Below, one piece after another: positions 33,917-44,471 of a stretch of 64,000 nucleotides of DNA. Origin of the DNA: Paraphoma chrysanthemicola. Taxonomy: Eukaryota; Ascomycota; Dothideomycetes; Pleosporales; Phaeosphaeriaceae. A program made the position numbers and the translations under genes. The stretch lies in NCBI GenBank assembly GCA_020744225.1, contig JAGMWG010000015.1:434001-498000 (forward strand), given 5' to 3'. Under the pieces are notes generated by a model. The model was not told the DNA's origin, searched no databases, and saw only the letters and a list, made by a program, of their open reading frames with translations. Positions within the stretch are counted from its first letter, which is position 1; each line of letters starts with the position of its first letter.

Positions 33917-34734
33917 AAAGGAAAACTGAGTTGCGCAACAGAATCATTCTTCAGCAGGTCGTTGGACCTTAGCGCATCTCAGCTGATCACATGATCACAT
34001 TTTGAAACAGGTTCTGGTGCACCTTCCCATACCTCGTGTACCTTTTGTTGCGTTCTTCATGGCCCGAGTTGTTCAAGCTTTTTTTTTGTAGCAATTCAAT
34101 TACTCAATGAAGATACCAGGACTGTGTCAGCAACGTGACATTCAATTCTAGAGCACACCGTGGCGGATCGCTAGAGTTTAGTAAAATTGGAAGTGGCAAG
34201 AACAAAGTGCAAGGGTGGTGGAACGGTACCTCAAGATGTTCATTGCACCGGGTGTATTCGGACTTTGTAGCGGGGGCAACAGCCAAGTGACCTTACCCAA
34301 TGCCGGAGAGACGCGAGCCAATCGTTGGATTCGCGTCCATCGGACGGATCGTCCGCTGACTGCCGATTAGCCCCGTCCAATCACTCGAGGTTTTTTCTTA
34401 TTGACTAGACGTATCAGGGTCGGCACATCGATATAGCATAGCTGGAAATTATCGCAAATGGCTGAACTGACTACAGCAGACACCGCTTCTTGGCTCTTCA
34501 GCAAAGTGAAGCAGCTTGCATTCGGATGTCTCCAGCCAAATGTAATTATGACAGGCATGATCTTGGGGTACAACTACCGTCGACATGCTGTGCTAATTTG
34601 ACTACGCACTTGTGTAAAGAATAAATACAGTCACCACCCTTCACGCTCTTTCGATCTTTCGATCTGTCATAATCTCGGGTCTTTGTCATCCAGTCCCAAA
34701 CCTCGCTGGAGTCCAAGACATCAGCATAATTCAT
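33917..34734. other. intergenic upstream of the pentulose kinase
   Basis: About 820 bases without a supported gene. A palindromic site at 34341-34355 is listed separately. Short minus-strand ORFs are not convincing. Confidence 0.5.
34341..34355. promoter_or_regulatory. CGG-N9-CCG inverted repeat, candidate Zn2Cys6 binding site
   Basis: CGGACGGATCGTCCG has perfect 6-bp arms (CGGACG / CGTCCG). Everted or inverted CGG half-sites with fixed spacing are the usual targets of Zn2Cys6 dimers. It lies about 380 bases upstream of the kinase start. That the local regulator binds it is an inference. Confidence 0.4.
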
Positions 34735-36658
34735 ATGCCGACAGCATCGTGCTCCCATAGGGTTGGAGGGGAGGACAGTGACCAACAAAACTACTACATT
34801 GGCATTGATGTGGGCACAGGAAGCGCGCGAGCTTGTGTCGTCAATCAGTCTGGTGATATCGTAGGCTTGGCCTCGAAGGACATTGGTCTCTGGCAGCCAA
34901 AAGCCGGTTACTATGTATGTGTTAACTTAATACCGATTTATAGAGCGCGAAATCTCACATTAGTGTAGGAACAATCAACCACGGATATATGGCACTCCAT
35001 ATGTCATGCTGTAAAGCATGCCATTGCTGAGAGCGCTGTCGATGTGAGTTTGATCAAAGGATTGGGATTCGATGCCACTTGCTCTCTTGCGGTTTTCGAT
35101 TCAAAGACAAATGAGCCTATCTCCGTATCGCCTCATACGCTTGCTCAAGAATCTTGTGCACGCAATGTGATACTGTGGCTTGACCATAGGGCTGAAGAAG
35201 AGACCAAAGAAATCAACTCTACGGGCCACAACACATTACGATATGTTGGCGGCACCATGTCCGTTGAGATGGAAATTCCAAAGATACTATGGTTGAAGAA
35301 GAACATGCCAAAAGACCTATTCGATCGTTGCAGTTTCTATGATCTTACAGACGCTTTAGAGCATCTTGCCACCGGCAACGAGAAACGCAGCAATTGTAGT
35401 GCTGTGTGCAAGCAAGGGTACATACCAATTGGTGTCGATGGAAGCACGACAGGATGGCAAGAGGATTTTCTAAAGGAAATCGGACTCTCAAGTATTGCTG
35501 AGGAGGGGTACAAGCGACTTGGAGGGGTGCATGACAAGGTACGTCAACTTTCCTCCAATGCCTCAAGACCAACCGCTGTTTCATTCCTACTAACCTAGTT
35601 AGAATGGGGATTACCTGTCTGCGGGTGAGCTTGCAGGTCACCTCTGCGAGCGCGCTGCCGATGACCTTGGTCTTCCAAAGGGACTTCCAATCGGCAGTGG
35701 CGTAATCGATGCATACGCCGGCTGGATCGGCACTGTGGGCGCCAAAGTCGACGGACTTTACAAGGATGATCACGAAGCTGCTGGAGCGTCGAATGGAATT
35801 CAGCAGACCTTTTCACGTCTTGCTGTTGTTTCTGGGACGTCAACCTGCCATCTGCTGATGTCGTCTAAACCTGTCTTCGTAGACGGCGTTTGGGGACCAT
35901 ATCGAGATGTCATCACTCGAGGTGCATGGATGGCAGAAGGTGGTCAATCTGCCACTGGTAAACTGCTTCAACACGTCTTGGAAACTCACCCAGCTTATAA
36001 CCAAGCCATGATGGAGGCAAAAGTTGCAGACATGAACATTTTCGATTTCCTCAATCACCATCTGCGCAACATGCAGGCGAGCACCGCCGCACCCTCGATC
36101 CCATACATAGGCCGTCACCTCTTTTTCTATGGCGACTTGTATGGCAACCGCTCACCAGTCGCGGACTCTACAATGTCTGGCTCTATCGTTGGTCTGACTG
36201 CAGACATATCTATCAACAACCTCGCTATCCACTATTATGGCACGATGGAGTTCATCGCTCTTCAGACGAAGCAGATTATCATCAAGATGAACGAGTCCGG
36301 TCATTCAATCAGCTCTATCTTCATGTCTGGCTCACAGTGCCAAAATGAACTGCTCATGTCTCTCGTTGCGACGGCATGCAACATGGCCGTCGTGATCCCC
36401 CATTATGTTACCGCAGCTGTGTGTCATGGGGCCGCTATGCTAGGAGCCAAAGCTGCCACTGCAAGTGTATATGGTAAAACCGATGATTTGTGGAGCATCA
36501 TCGAACGGATGAGCAAGCCTGGAAGGGTTGTTTGGCCCATGAAGGGGCAAGGAGTCGATGCACTGTTGGATGTCAAATACAGAGTTTTCCTTGAGCAGTG
36601 TGAGCGGCAGAGATACTTCAGACAGATGGTTGATATTGTTGTACAATACGAAATCTGA
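34735..36658 (+). CDS. FGGY-family pentulose kinase, D-ribulokinase type
   Basis: Three exons (34735-34914, 34969-35538, 35603-36658; introns 54 and 64 bp) give 601 residues. The actin-like phosphate motif GIDVGTGS lies at residues 23-30. GLGFDATCSL, a WLDHRA motif with the presumed catalytic Asp and YVGGTMSVEM closely follow the eukaryotic FGGY/YDR109C subgroup. That subgroup phosphorylates D-ribulose to D-ribulose 5-phosphate. The C-terminal ATPase half has VSGTSTCHLLMS and FMSGSQCQNELLM. This places the enzyme at the entry to the pentose phosphate pathway. D-xylulose is an alternative substrate, but the motifs favour the ribulokinase group. The start uses the first ATG, about 20 residues before the phosphate motif. 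Confidence 0.9.
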
Positions 36659-37240
36659 TGTATGTAGGAGAGGAAGTCCAAAGTTGGCTTAAACCACATA
36701 TATTAAAGGAAACTCGCTTTGTATCAACATGTATGGAGTATAACTTTCCTAGTTATTCAACAGTAATATGCGTGTACCTGACGAATAATTGCATCGAAAT
36801 GTGCATCCTCAAATACTGCTATGATGGCCTTGTACTCTTTTGAGATGGCTTCGAATTGATTTACTGAAATCTCTGGCGTATTTTGAGAATCATAGCGTCT
36901 TACACAGGCAATATGAGGGACGCATCTATTGTCTTGTTTCAAATAGTGTCTCGAGACTAAGACTCTAAGTTTGGCTTAAGGAGAGGTCTCAGAAATTTGC
37001 ATAATCTCTTGCAAGATGATGATAGAAGACATTGTGAGGCGCAAGAACTGCTTGGATTGAAATAACTCGTAATGACACCACTGGGGATGAGAGCGCACAG
37101 GGTAGCTAAATGTGATGGCGCCACTTAGTATAACAGTAAATCAACCTGCATTAATTAAGCATTTGGAGATAATTTAGCACGACACAGAACGTACATATTT
37201 CGGGAAGACTTTGGAGCTTCACGCCCTCCAAGTGTAAAGT
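36659..37240. other. intergenic between convergent genes
   Basis: 580 AT-rich bases between the stops of the kinase and the second NmrA-like gene. No gene or repeat was seen. Confidence 0.5.
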
Positions 37241-38242
37241 TCAAGTTAAAATGGATGACCAGTCCTCGGTCGCTATGTACTCCTTCAAGCTAGTGGTCTT
37301 GGCACCAGGCTCTAAATCCGCCAAGGTAACAACTTTGGGGTCACCACCTGTATATCCAAATTCCCGGATATAGCACAACGACTCCTGTATTTCTTTTCTC
37401 ATTGGTTCCGGAAGCCGCTTGAAGTGCTCATCCAATGGAAGCTCCATGATTTCCGCTTTCACGCCCTGGATCTCAGCCCACAACTTCCAAAACTCGCCAT
37501 AACTTGCCATCTCCGAGAACCCCAAAACATGCTTACCCGGCGCATGCTGCAGTAAAGCTTTGACGAAGACGCCGGTATCGCATCCCACCACAATCCACGG
37601 GACCTGGACGTTATCTCCTGCAGGGACAGGCACAAGAAATGACCCGTCGGACTGTTTAAGAGGCTGCCCCATCCCTAATTTCCAGTTGGTAGTATATATC
37701 CCAACCTGAATTGTGCTTAATTTAGCCGCAAGGACGGGCAGTTCGGCTTGAATACGCTGCGTTATGGACGCTTTTCCGTCGAAGTGAAAGTTCCAAGTGT
37801 ATTTGCCCTGCGACCAGCGTTTGGTGTCGCTTAGAGTGCTGAAGATGTAATGTGTGAGCGTAGAGAGGACGGCGGGGCCACTGGCGGCGAGAGCCATGTT
37901 CATGCCTTGGGCAATCTCGAGGTTGCGTGCATATTCATTAACGGACAGGCCGGCTTCCTTGGCTTTCTGGGTGTTCGCAGGGTCTCGAAAGTGAGACCAG
38001 AAGTCAGTGACGGCGAATATGGCGGAAGCGCCGCTAAACCCAAGCTCGAGGGAGGCAATGTCATTTAGATCAGCTTTAATGATCTCGACGCCCTTGGAGT
38101 GCCACGCCTGAGCGGTGGAAGAGGTTGGGTTGCGGGTGATACCGCGTATGCGCCAGCCTGGGACATTGAGCAGGCTGGCCGCGACAGAGGAGCCTTGATT
38201 CCCGGTAATGCCAACTACAACGAGGAGATTGGAATCAGCCAT
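37241..38242 (-). CDS. NmrA-like family protein
   Basis: An intronless gene of 333 residues begins at ATG 38242 (MADSNLLVVVGITGNQG). The frame is open upstream to 38353 without an in-frame ATG, and the chosen start lies directly before the first strand of the Rossmann fold. The Gly-rich loop GITGNQG is at residues 11-17, followed by RGITRNP after the second strand, typical of NADP-binding NmrA-like proteins. The C-terminal region (GFSEMASYGEFWKLW) is also family-like. These bind NADP and act as redox sensors or reductases. It is divergent from the SDR gene at 39050 and shares its promoter. Confidence 0.88.
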   Translation of the reverse strand: MADSNLLVVVGITGNQGSSVAASLLNVPGWRIRGITRNPTSSTAQAWHSKGVEIIKADLNDIASLELGFSGASAIFAVTDFWSHFRDPANTQKAKEAGLSVNEYARNLEIAQGMNMALAASGPAVLSTLTHYIFSTLSDTKRWSQGKYTWNFHFDGKASITQRIQAELPVLAAKLSTIQVGIYTTNWKLGMGQPLKQSDGSFLVPVPAGDNVQVPWIVVGCDTGVFVKALLQHAPGKHVLGFSEMASYGEFWKLWAEIQGVKAEIMELPLDEHFKRLPEPMRKEIQESLCYIREFGYTGGDPKVVTLADLEPGAKTTSLKEYIATEDWSSILT

Positions 38243-38387
38243 AATGCGTTTGCCTGAAGGCTCGAACGTGTACAGGTTGCCCTGGGTATGATTCAGAGTC
38301 GAACTTGAGTAAATCGATGAACAGCGTCTTATAGCTATCCATCTTGCTCTCAAAAAGACTGATACGATTTGCTGGTGGCTACTTTAG

Positions 38388-38403
38388 CCCCGCAAATTCG
38401 GGG
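38388..38403. promoter_or_regulatory. CCCCG-N6-CGGGG palindrome upstream of the NmrA-like gene
   Basis: Perfect 5-bp arms around CAAATT. The left arm plus the next base forms CCCCGC, the complement of a CreA-type SYGGRG site (GCGGGG). It lies about 150 bases upstream of the minus-strand start at 38242. CreA binding is an inference from the motif. Confidence 0.35.
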
Positions 38404-38830
38404 CCTTCCCCCGGAGGAGTGCCAACGCTAAACAATTGTTTGATTTGTCAATCCCTCCGTGCCTCGGTCTAAATATAAGTGTCCGAATCCAAGTGAGGGT
38501 TGCTTGCTTAACCAGTTCATTTAGTGATCAAGTCATATCGAACTAAACGTATTGTAGCGCAATCATTGGCTCTTTAGGTCTCCTATCATTGATCTGATTT
38601 CTGTGTTTGCATGTAATTCCGCCACAATAAGGCTTGTTTCTACGCGCTATTAGCAATACGGCGAGTTGATCATGTACGTGCATGTCGAATACGCAGCCCT
38701 GTTCTGTTCTGAGATATGATTCTCTCGTGTAACTACAGAATCGTGCCGTCGGTGAGATTCTTAGCGTAACCATTGGTGTTACTAACCTTTTCCTGCACAA
38801 AATGCTAGGGACACGGACAAATGAGATTCC

Positions 38831-38851
38831 CGACGGACGTTTCGACGGACG
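38831..38851 (+). promoter_or_regulatory. direct repeat of CGACGGACG upstream of the SDR gene
   Basis: CGACGGACG occurs at 38831-38839 and 38843-38851, a 12-base period. The CGGACG core is the same as the arm of the palindrome upstream of the kinase at 34341. A shared binding protein would explain this, but six bases can recur by chance. Confidence 0.3.
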
Positions 38852-39049
38852 AGTGCGAAAGCTGACAGTCGAACGTAATTTTAGCCGAAAGTCAAGAATT
38901 TCTCTTCGACGCAGAGTATATAAGATGGTGCATTTCACGTGGAGAGAAAAAGCTGATTGATGAAAGTTCTTCCACTTGACCTCTCACTCCCCACGATTTT
39001 CCTGATCCAACCCGCTCGTACGCCTACTACCTTACATTACCACCTAGCA

Positions 39050-39916
39050 ATGCCAATTTACGTTATCGTTGGCGCCTCCCGGGGTCTTGGAGTAGGTATT
39101 TCTTATGCCAAATCTCATGAATGTTGTTTCTAAAACGCACGTCAGTACCAATACCTCAAGACCCTTGCAAGAACCCCGGAAAATACCGTATTTGCAGTTG
39201 CCCGGACACCATCCAAGTTGCAAGCACAGCTCGATGCAGACGCGCTTACGAGCAGTGTTCATGTGGTTCATGGCGACATGACTGCTCCCACTTCTCTGAC
39301 CGCGGCAGCTGAGAGTATCTCCTCATCCTCAGATCATGTCGATTACCTGATCGTCAATGGCGCTTACATCAACGATGACGACACATTCTTCTTGAAACCC
39401 TCCGACTTTGCGGGTAGGGAAGCTTTATTCGAGACAGAACTCAACAAAAGTATGCGCACCAACGTGACCGGCGTTCTATTCACGATCAATGCCTTCATCC
39501 CTCTTGTTGAGAAGTCGAACATCAAAAAAGTGATAGTGATATCAACTGGAATCTCTTCTCCAGAATTCGTCAACACGGTTGAATTGGCGGACGCGGTTCC
39601 ATATTCACTGAGTAAAGCGGCTGTCAACCTTCTTGTTCAGAAGTATGCGATCGAATACAAAGACAAGGGGGTAACTTTCTTGGCTTTAAGCCCTGGGCTT
39701 GTTGCAACCTCAGACAGTAGCTTGGGTACAATGTCCGATGAGAGACTCCAAGGCTTCAAAGAGATGAGTCGGAGATTTCTCAAATACGAGCCAAAATTCA
39801 CCGGCCCGATATCGCCGGAGGAGAGTGTTGAGAAGCAGCTGGCGGTCCTTCACAGGGCTGCTTTAAGCGATTCAGGAGCGTTCCTGTCTCATCATGGAAC
39901 ACAAAAGTGGATTTAA
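39050..39916 (+). CDS. short-chain dehydrogenase/reductase
   Basis: Two exons (39050-39091, 39146-39916; intron 54 bp) give 270 residues. The cofactor loop GASRGLG is at residues 8-14, followed by AVARTPSK, where Arg suggests NADP(H). The catalytic part has VISTGISS (Ser) and YSLSKAA (Tyr-x3-Lys). The loop that is usually NNAG is NGAY here. The general SDR class is certain; the substrate is not. In this block it could reduce or oxidise a ketose or sugar alcohol, by context only. Confidence 0.88.
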
Positions 39917-40092
39917 AAGACTTGTTCTACAACAGAATAGTTAATCTCTTTATCTAATCTTACTATTGTTGAACAACAGTACGACAAGCTTTGTGCAAAC
40001 CGCCTACAGTCACTCTTTTAATGCAGCATGATCACAATCTATACAGGCAACCTACAATATCGTACACTCAAAGAACCTTGTTTAGAAGTCTA

Positions 40093-41112
40093 CTAGTTTA
40101 ACTTCTGCTGCGCAGCTACACGTCCTTTGTCTCCAATAGCTCTCTTTAAACTCTTGTCCAAACCAATTTCCTGCTGCGAGGACCACTCGAAAATCCTTCT
40201 CCACCCTATTGAACTAAAAAACCAAACAACGGTAGCGTTAGCTCCCTTCCACACCGACTCCCCCTGCCCAAGGCCCCGTTTCTTCATTAACTCTTGCACC
40301 ACCTCTTTCGCAAATTGCTCTGCCTTCATTCCACTAACCTGATGCTCGCGACTCCTCTCTTTGACCCTACCCTCCAGATCCGCATAAAGACTGCCAGGAT
40401 CGAATCGGATTGCATCCGGACTCGAGATTCCGGTAGACACAACTCCCATATACAGGGTCACAACTTTTATTCCTAGCGGCGCGAGTTCGAGGCGCAGCGT
40501 GTCTGAATATGACGCTACGGCGGCTTTGGTCGCATTGTATGCGGCTGAGAACGGGTAAGGGACTTTGGCTAAGATGGAGGCCGTGTTGACGATAGTTGGA
40601 GGGCGAGATGGGGAGGATGTGGAACTCGATGCAAGGAGGAGAGGCATGAATGCTGAAACCATGTCGAATACGCCGAAGACGTTGGCGTTGAACATGGCGC
40701 GGATGCGGACCGGGTCGGATTCGATTGCTGGGGCTTCATACACTGCGTGGTGTAAATAGAAAGTTTCAGCGTGGACTCAGAGAGAATGGAACTTACTCAT
40801 GCCGGCGTTGTTGAATAACATGTCTAGCTTGCCTCCAGTACGCTTGATGATCTCAGCTTTCAAGGCAGCAATGCTTTCTGAGCTAGTGACGTCCAGAGTG
40901 AAGGTCTCGATTCCTTTTTCTTCTAGTGCACTTAGAGACCTGAGGGATCTTGCGGTCGCGAAGACTCGCATTCCACGGTTTGCGCACTCGAGAGCGAGTG
41001 CATGACCAGCACTACCATTGGTACATCTAGTGTTTTATTCAGTTATAAGTCTTGTTTTGCTGGTGTAATGTGCTTACCCTGTGATCAGAACCGAATCCTG
41101 ATTTGGCGCCAT
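40093..41112 (-). CDS. short-chain dehydrogenase, Ayr1-like (1-acyldihydroxyacetone-phosphate reductase group)
   Basis: Three exons (41078-41112, 40797-41026, 40093-40742; introns 51 and 54 bp) give 304 residues. TGCTNGSAG is at residues 11-19 and ATARSLRS follows the second strand. The loop is NNAGM, with the catalytic Ser at about 144 and YNATK at 157-161. The pattern is closest to the Ayr1-type SDRs, which use NADPH to reduce acyl-DHAP and triglyceride-related substrates at the ER and lipid droplets. Many fungal members of this group have no known substrate, so a link to the catabolic block is open. Its stop is about 180 bases from that of the other SDR (convergent). Confidence 0.88.
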
Positions 41113-42758
41113 GGAGGATGCTCAGAGGTAGAACGGTGGTAAAGTTAGATACTTGGTGGCTGGCTCCTGGTATTTACGAGTAGCGAGTATCACTTTCTGA
41201 GAAAGTTTCTGACAATTGGAAGACAAAAGCGATTGCTAGATGATGTGCAGTGAAGTCAAGTGGATGTTAATCAATGTAACTGGCATGGCCGTATTCTTAA
41301 ACAACGAAGATGGGCAATCTTGGCCTATACCTGCAATTTGCGGACGCGAATGTTTTCGTCCGGTGTGATTGGCATGCCTTGGTAAAAACATATGATAGCG
41401 CGGAATGTGGCCTGCGAACAAAGTGTGTGCTTGGTGAGGCGAATACAGTATAGTTCAGAGACGCTAGCTACAAAGTTTGCGAGTGTTTGCCGTTGTCCCC
41501 TGATTTGTTAACATTATCTCGCACGCCTGTCGAAGGAAGCAAAACAATTTCATGATATCGGAGGATCACTCAGAACACCAATGGTCGCTATGCACAGCTC
41601 CCCGAGAGCGAGTGTTCACTCGAAATGTTACATGAGAAGCCTATGGGCCAGTCAATGTTGTGCACAGGTTGCATTCGGGCCTGAGCTCACGGTAAGTCGC
41701 TGGTGTGGTGATTAGTAAACATCAGAGCACACTAAAACCTGCGGAGGAATAGAAGGCCCTTTCTCCTTGCAGTACCCGTGGCTTTGGCGGCTTTAACGGT
41801 TTATTTCCGGCACGGAGTATTGTTTGGCCCGATTCCTGTTGACGTTTTCTGTCGAAGCCTACAGGGTCGATGTTAAACCTTGCTGTGAAGTGAGAATGAG
41901 ATTACAACTGTCCAGATTTTAGAGAACATCTTGTTCGATTAATCTTCTGCAAAACGATTTGTGGAACTATGCCAATGAAGACTTCTTCTGTCGGAACTTC
42001 GTAGTCGGGCGTCATGCCAAAAGTCTCTGCTGTGATTTCAAGGACCCTAATAAGGTCAACCTCACGGTTCAGCAGGGTCACGAGTGCAGGATAAAGTACG
42101 ATTGGTGGGCTTTTCCGATGAAAAGATTGTGCGAATGGATGTCGCATTGGATGTGGCCATCTGCTCCTCATAGTGGATGTTTGAAAGCCGCGTCTCGTGT
42201 CCTAGCAGAAGATGATTGTCAAGTACCGAGCTGCTACACGTGTCTCTAGAATGGTCTTCTAAACTAGGTTGTAACCTCATGATGAAAATGCAGCCCGCAC
42301 TAAGCATTTGAAAAACCACATGTTGGTTGAATTAATGCTTCTATCACTATAATTGAGACGCAATGGGAGGCTTTGTGCGGATAGTATAATTGCCACTTTG
42401 CTATAAGCGAGGTTGGCTTAGAGTAGATGTTGATTAAAGGTAGAGGCCTTGGGCTTTTCGGAAGAAAGAAGAGTCATTCTCAGGGTTGTACCTCGATGCT
42501 GAGGTAGTCCAGTCTTGAGAGATAGGCATCAGAAGTGAGACCGCGATGTAGCAGCTTCATGATCTACTCCATAAACTTCTGCTGAATCCCCAAATCTTCC
42601 AAATCTAACAGAATTTCAAGATCAATTGTTAAATACTAGTGCATGCATCTATGTGCTAAGATATCATGAAGAATTCCTACTAAAGGGACTTTCACGGTTT
42701 ACTACTAGCCTATTTCTACGTTGCGGCTCTATTAACCTTTGCGTTCAACATCCACTCC
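41113..42758. other. intergenic, possible minus-strand coding remnant near 41.9-42.3 kb
   Basis: Most of the 1.65 kb shows nothing. At 41902-42171 and, in another frame, 42062-42230, the minus strand reads protein-like (LIRVLEITAETFGMTPDYE in the first). Stops separate the pieces and no start or splice model works, so this may be a fragment of a decayed gene. The family is not recognised. Confidence 0.35.
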
Positions 42759-44471
42759 TTACTGATTCTTCACTGCTTCGATGTATAAGTCTGTGCCACG
42801 GACAAGACTCTGCTTGCGACTCGCTCCCTGTTCAACGTCTCCATCCGGGTTAACCATAGTTTGACGGCTAACCACCTGGTCTCGTAAGCTGGCAAAATTC
42901 TTTTCCGCCTCCCAGTTCCAAATGCTGTCTGAAGCAAATAGCAAGTCGATTTCCTCCAATGTGCGCTGGTTCGTCTCAGGGTATAGTGCCCATACCATCG
43001 GTATCGAGATCGCGTTGCAGGCAGCAAATATGTAGAGCGTTTTCTCATCAATTTTTTCAAACATGATCGGGCAGAGAAGCGTGAGCCAGCCATTGCCAAT
43101 GGACCATCCAACGACACCCCACGCGTTGCCTTTGGCTCTGACCTCCAATGGAAAGATTTCGGCTGGATATAGCCATGGCACTGTCAGCCATGTAGCTCCA
43201 AAGACGAAGGTAAAGAGAAAGACCATGGAAACTGCCGCGTTCCCGTAGCTCGAGGCCTTACTGGTATCTCCTTCCAGAGTGGCCTGCTGGCCGAGGTACG
43301 AAAATCCACCCGCTAGTGCCATGGCGATGCCCTGTCCGACAGAACCCCAGTAACAAGTCCAGCGTCGGCCGATTTTGTCCAGTGTAAAAACGCAGATTAA
43401 GGTCGAGAACATGTAGAAGATGTTGTTCAGGCCCGCGATCCATTGCCGCTTCGCGGGATCCATTCCCGCAATGCCGAAGATGGTGGGAGCGTAAATGGTG
43501 ACCCCAGCGATCCCAACCCACTCCTGCATGATCTGTAGCCAAACAACAAGCTGTACGCGTCTTCCAGTGTGCATCTTGCCCGAACCGACACCGAATAGCA
43601 TGTGGAGATAGCTTTGCTTGCGGAAGTTCGACCGCTCAAGCTCGCACGACGCCACGATGTCCTGGAACTCGGCCTCTGCAATATCTTTTTCCGTGCCGTT
43701 GGCACCACGGAGACGCCCCAGGATATAGCGGGCCTCATCTTCTCGGCCCATCTTCACAAGCCAGCGAGGAGATTCCGGGAAGAAAAAGACACCAGCCATG
43801 AGGATGAGAAGCATGGGGATCTGGAATGCGATAGGAAACCGCCAGATGAAGGACGACGTACCGTCTCCGTAGAACGAACAGGCGTATTCAAGCCAGTAAG
43901 CAATGACGACGCCAAATATGTTTAGCGTAAATTCTATGGCAATGAATTGGCCGCGCGACTTGTGCTCCGCGGTCTCGGTGGCCCACACGGGAACGATAGA
44001 GTTAAGGATGCCGGTGCCCCAACCGTTGACGAGGCGCGCACAAATCATCCATTCCACATTCATGGCGGAGCACTGCAGTATGGCACCGACAGTTGCAACC
44101 AGTGCTCCAATGAATATAGTCTTAATGCGTCCGTAGCGATCACCAATGGAGCCGCCGATCAGACAGCCGACCAGCGTTCCAAGATAATAGACCGAGACAA
44201 TTCCGCCTTGAAGCAGAGTTTTGGTCACAACGACGCCGCCGTCAGGTCCTCTATGACCAAAGCCCATAAGGGTATAGTAATCATATGCTGTGTTGACACC
44301 ACCCATCATACCCTGGTCGTAACCGAAGAAGAGGATGGAGAGCCCAGCAATACAATTGATCCTAGATTCCAGTCAGCACTTTTCAAGTTGTTGTGAAGAC
44401 ACTCATTACGCTATGAGCAAACTCCGTTTTTCGTAACGGTGCACGACGTTCAGCTTGTGAATCTTGTCCAT
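42759..44471 (-). CDS. MFS sugar transporter
   Basis: Two exons (44410-44471, 42759-44361; intron 48 bp) give 554 residues with twelve predicted membrane helices. Sugar-porter signatures are present: FFGYDQGMMGGV in helix 1, GDRYGRIKT after helix 2, FFPESPRWL in the central loop, and PETNQRTLEEID at the end of helix 12. The first exon encodes a short basic cytosolic N-terminus (MDKIHKLNVVHRYEKRS). Family members import hexoses, pentoses or polyols by proton symport. Divergent pairing with the polyol dehydrogenase gene at 45578 suggests a sugar alcohol or pentose as cargo, by inference. Confidence 0.93.

Larger units (their letters stand above)
38243..39049. promoter_or_regulatory. shared promoter of divergent NmrA-like and SDR genes
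   Basis: An 807-base region between two divergent starts. It contains a TATATAA box at 38917-38923, about 130 bases before the SDR start, plus a GC palindrome and a direct repeat that are listed separately. Short ORFs inside have no family features. Confidence 0.55.
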
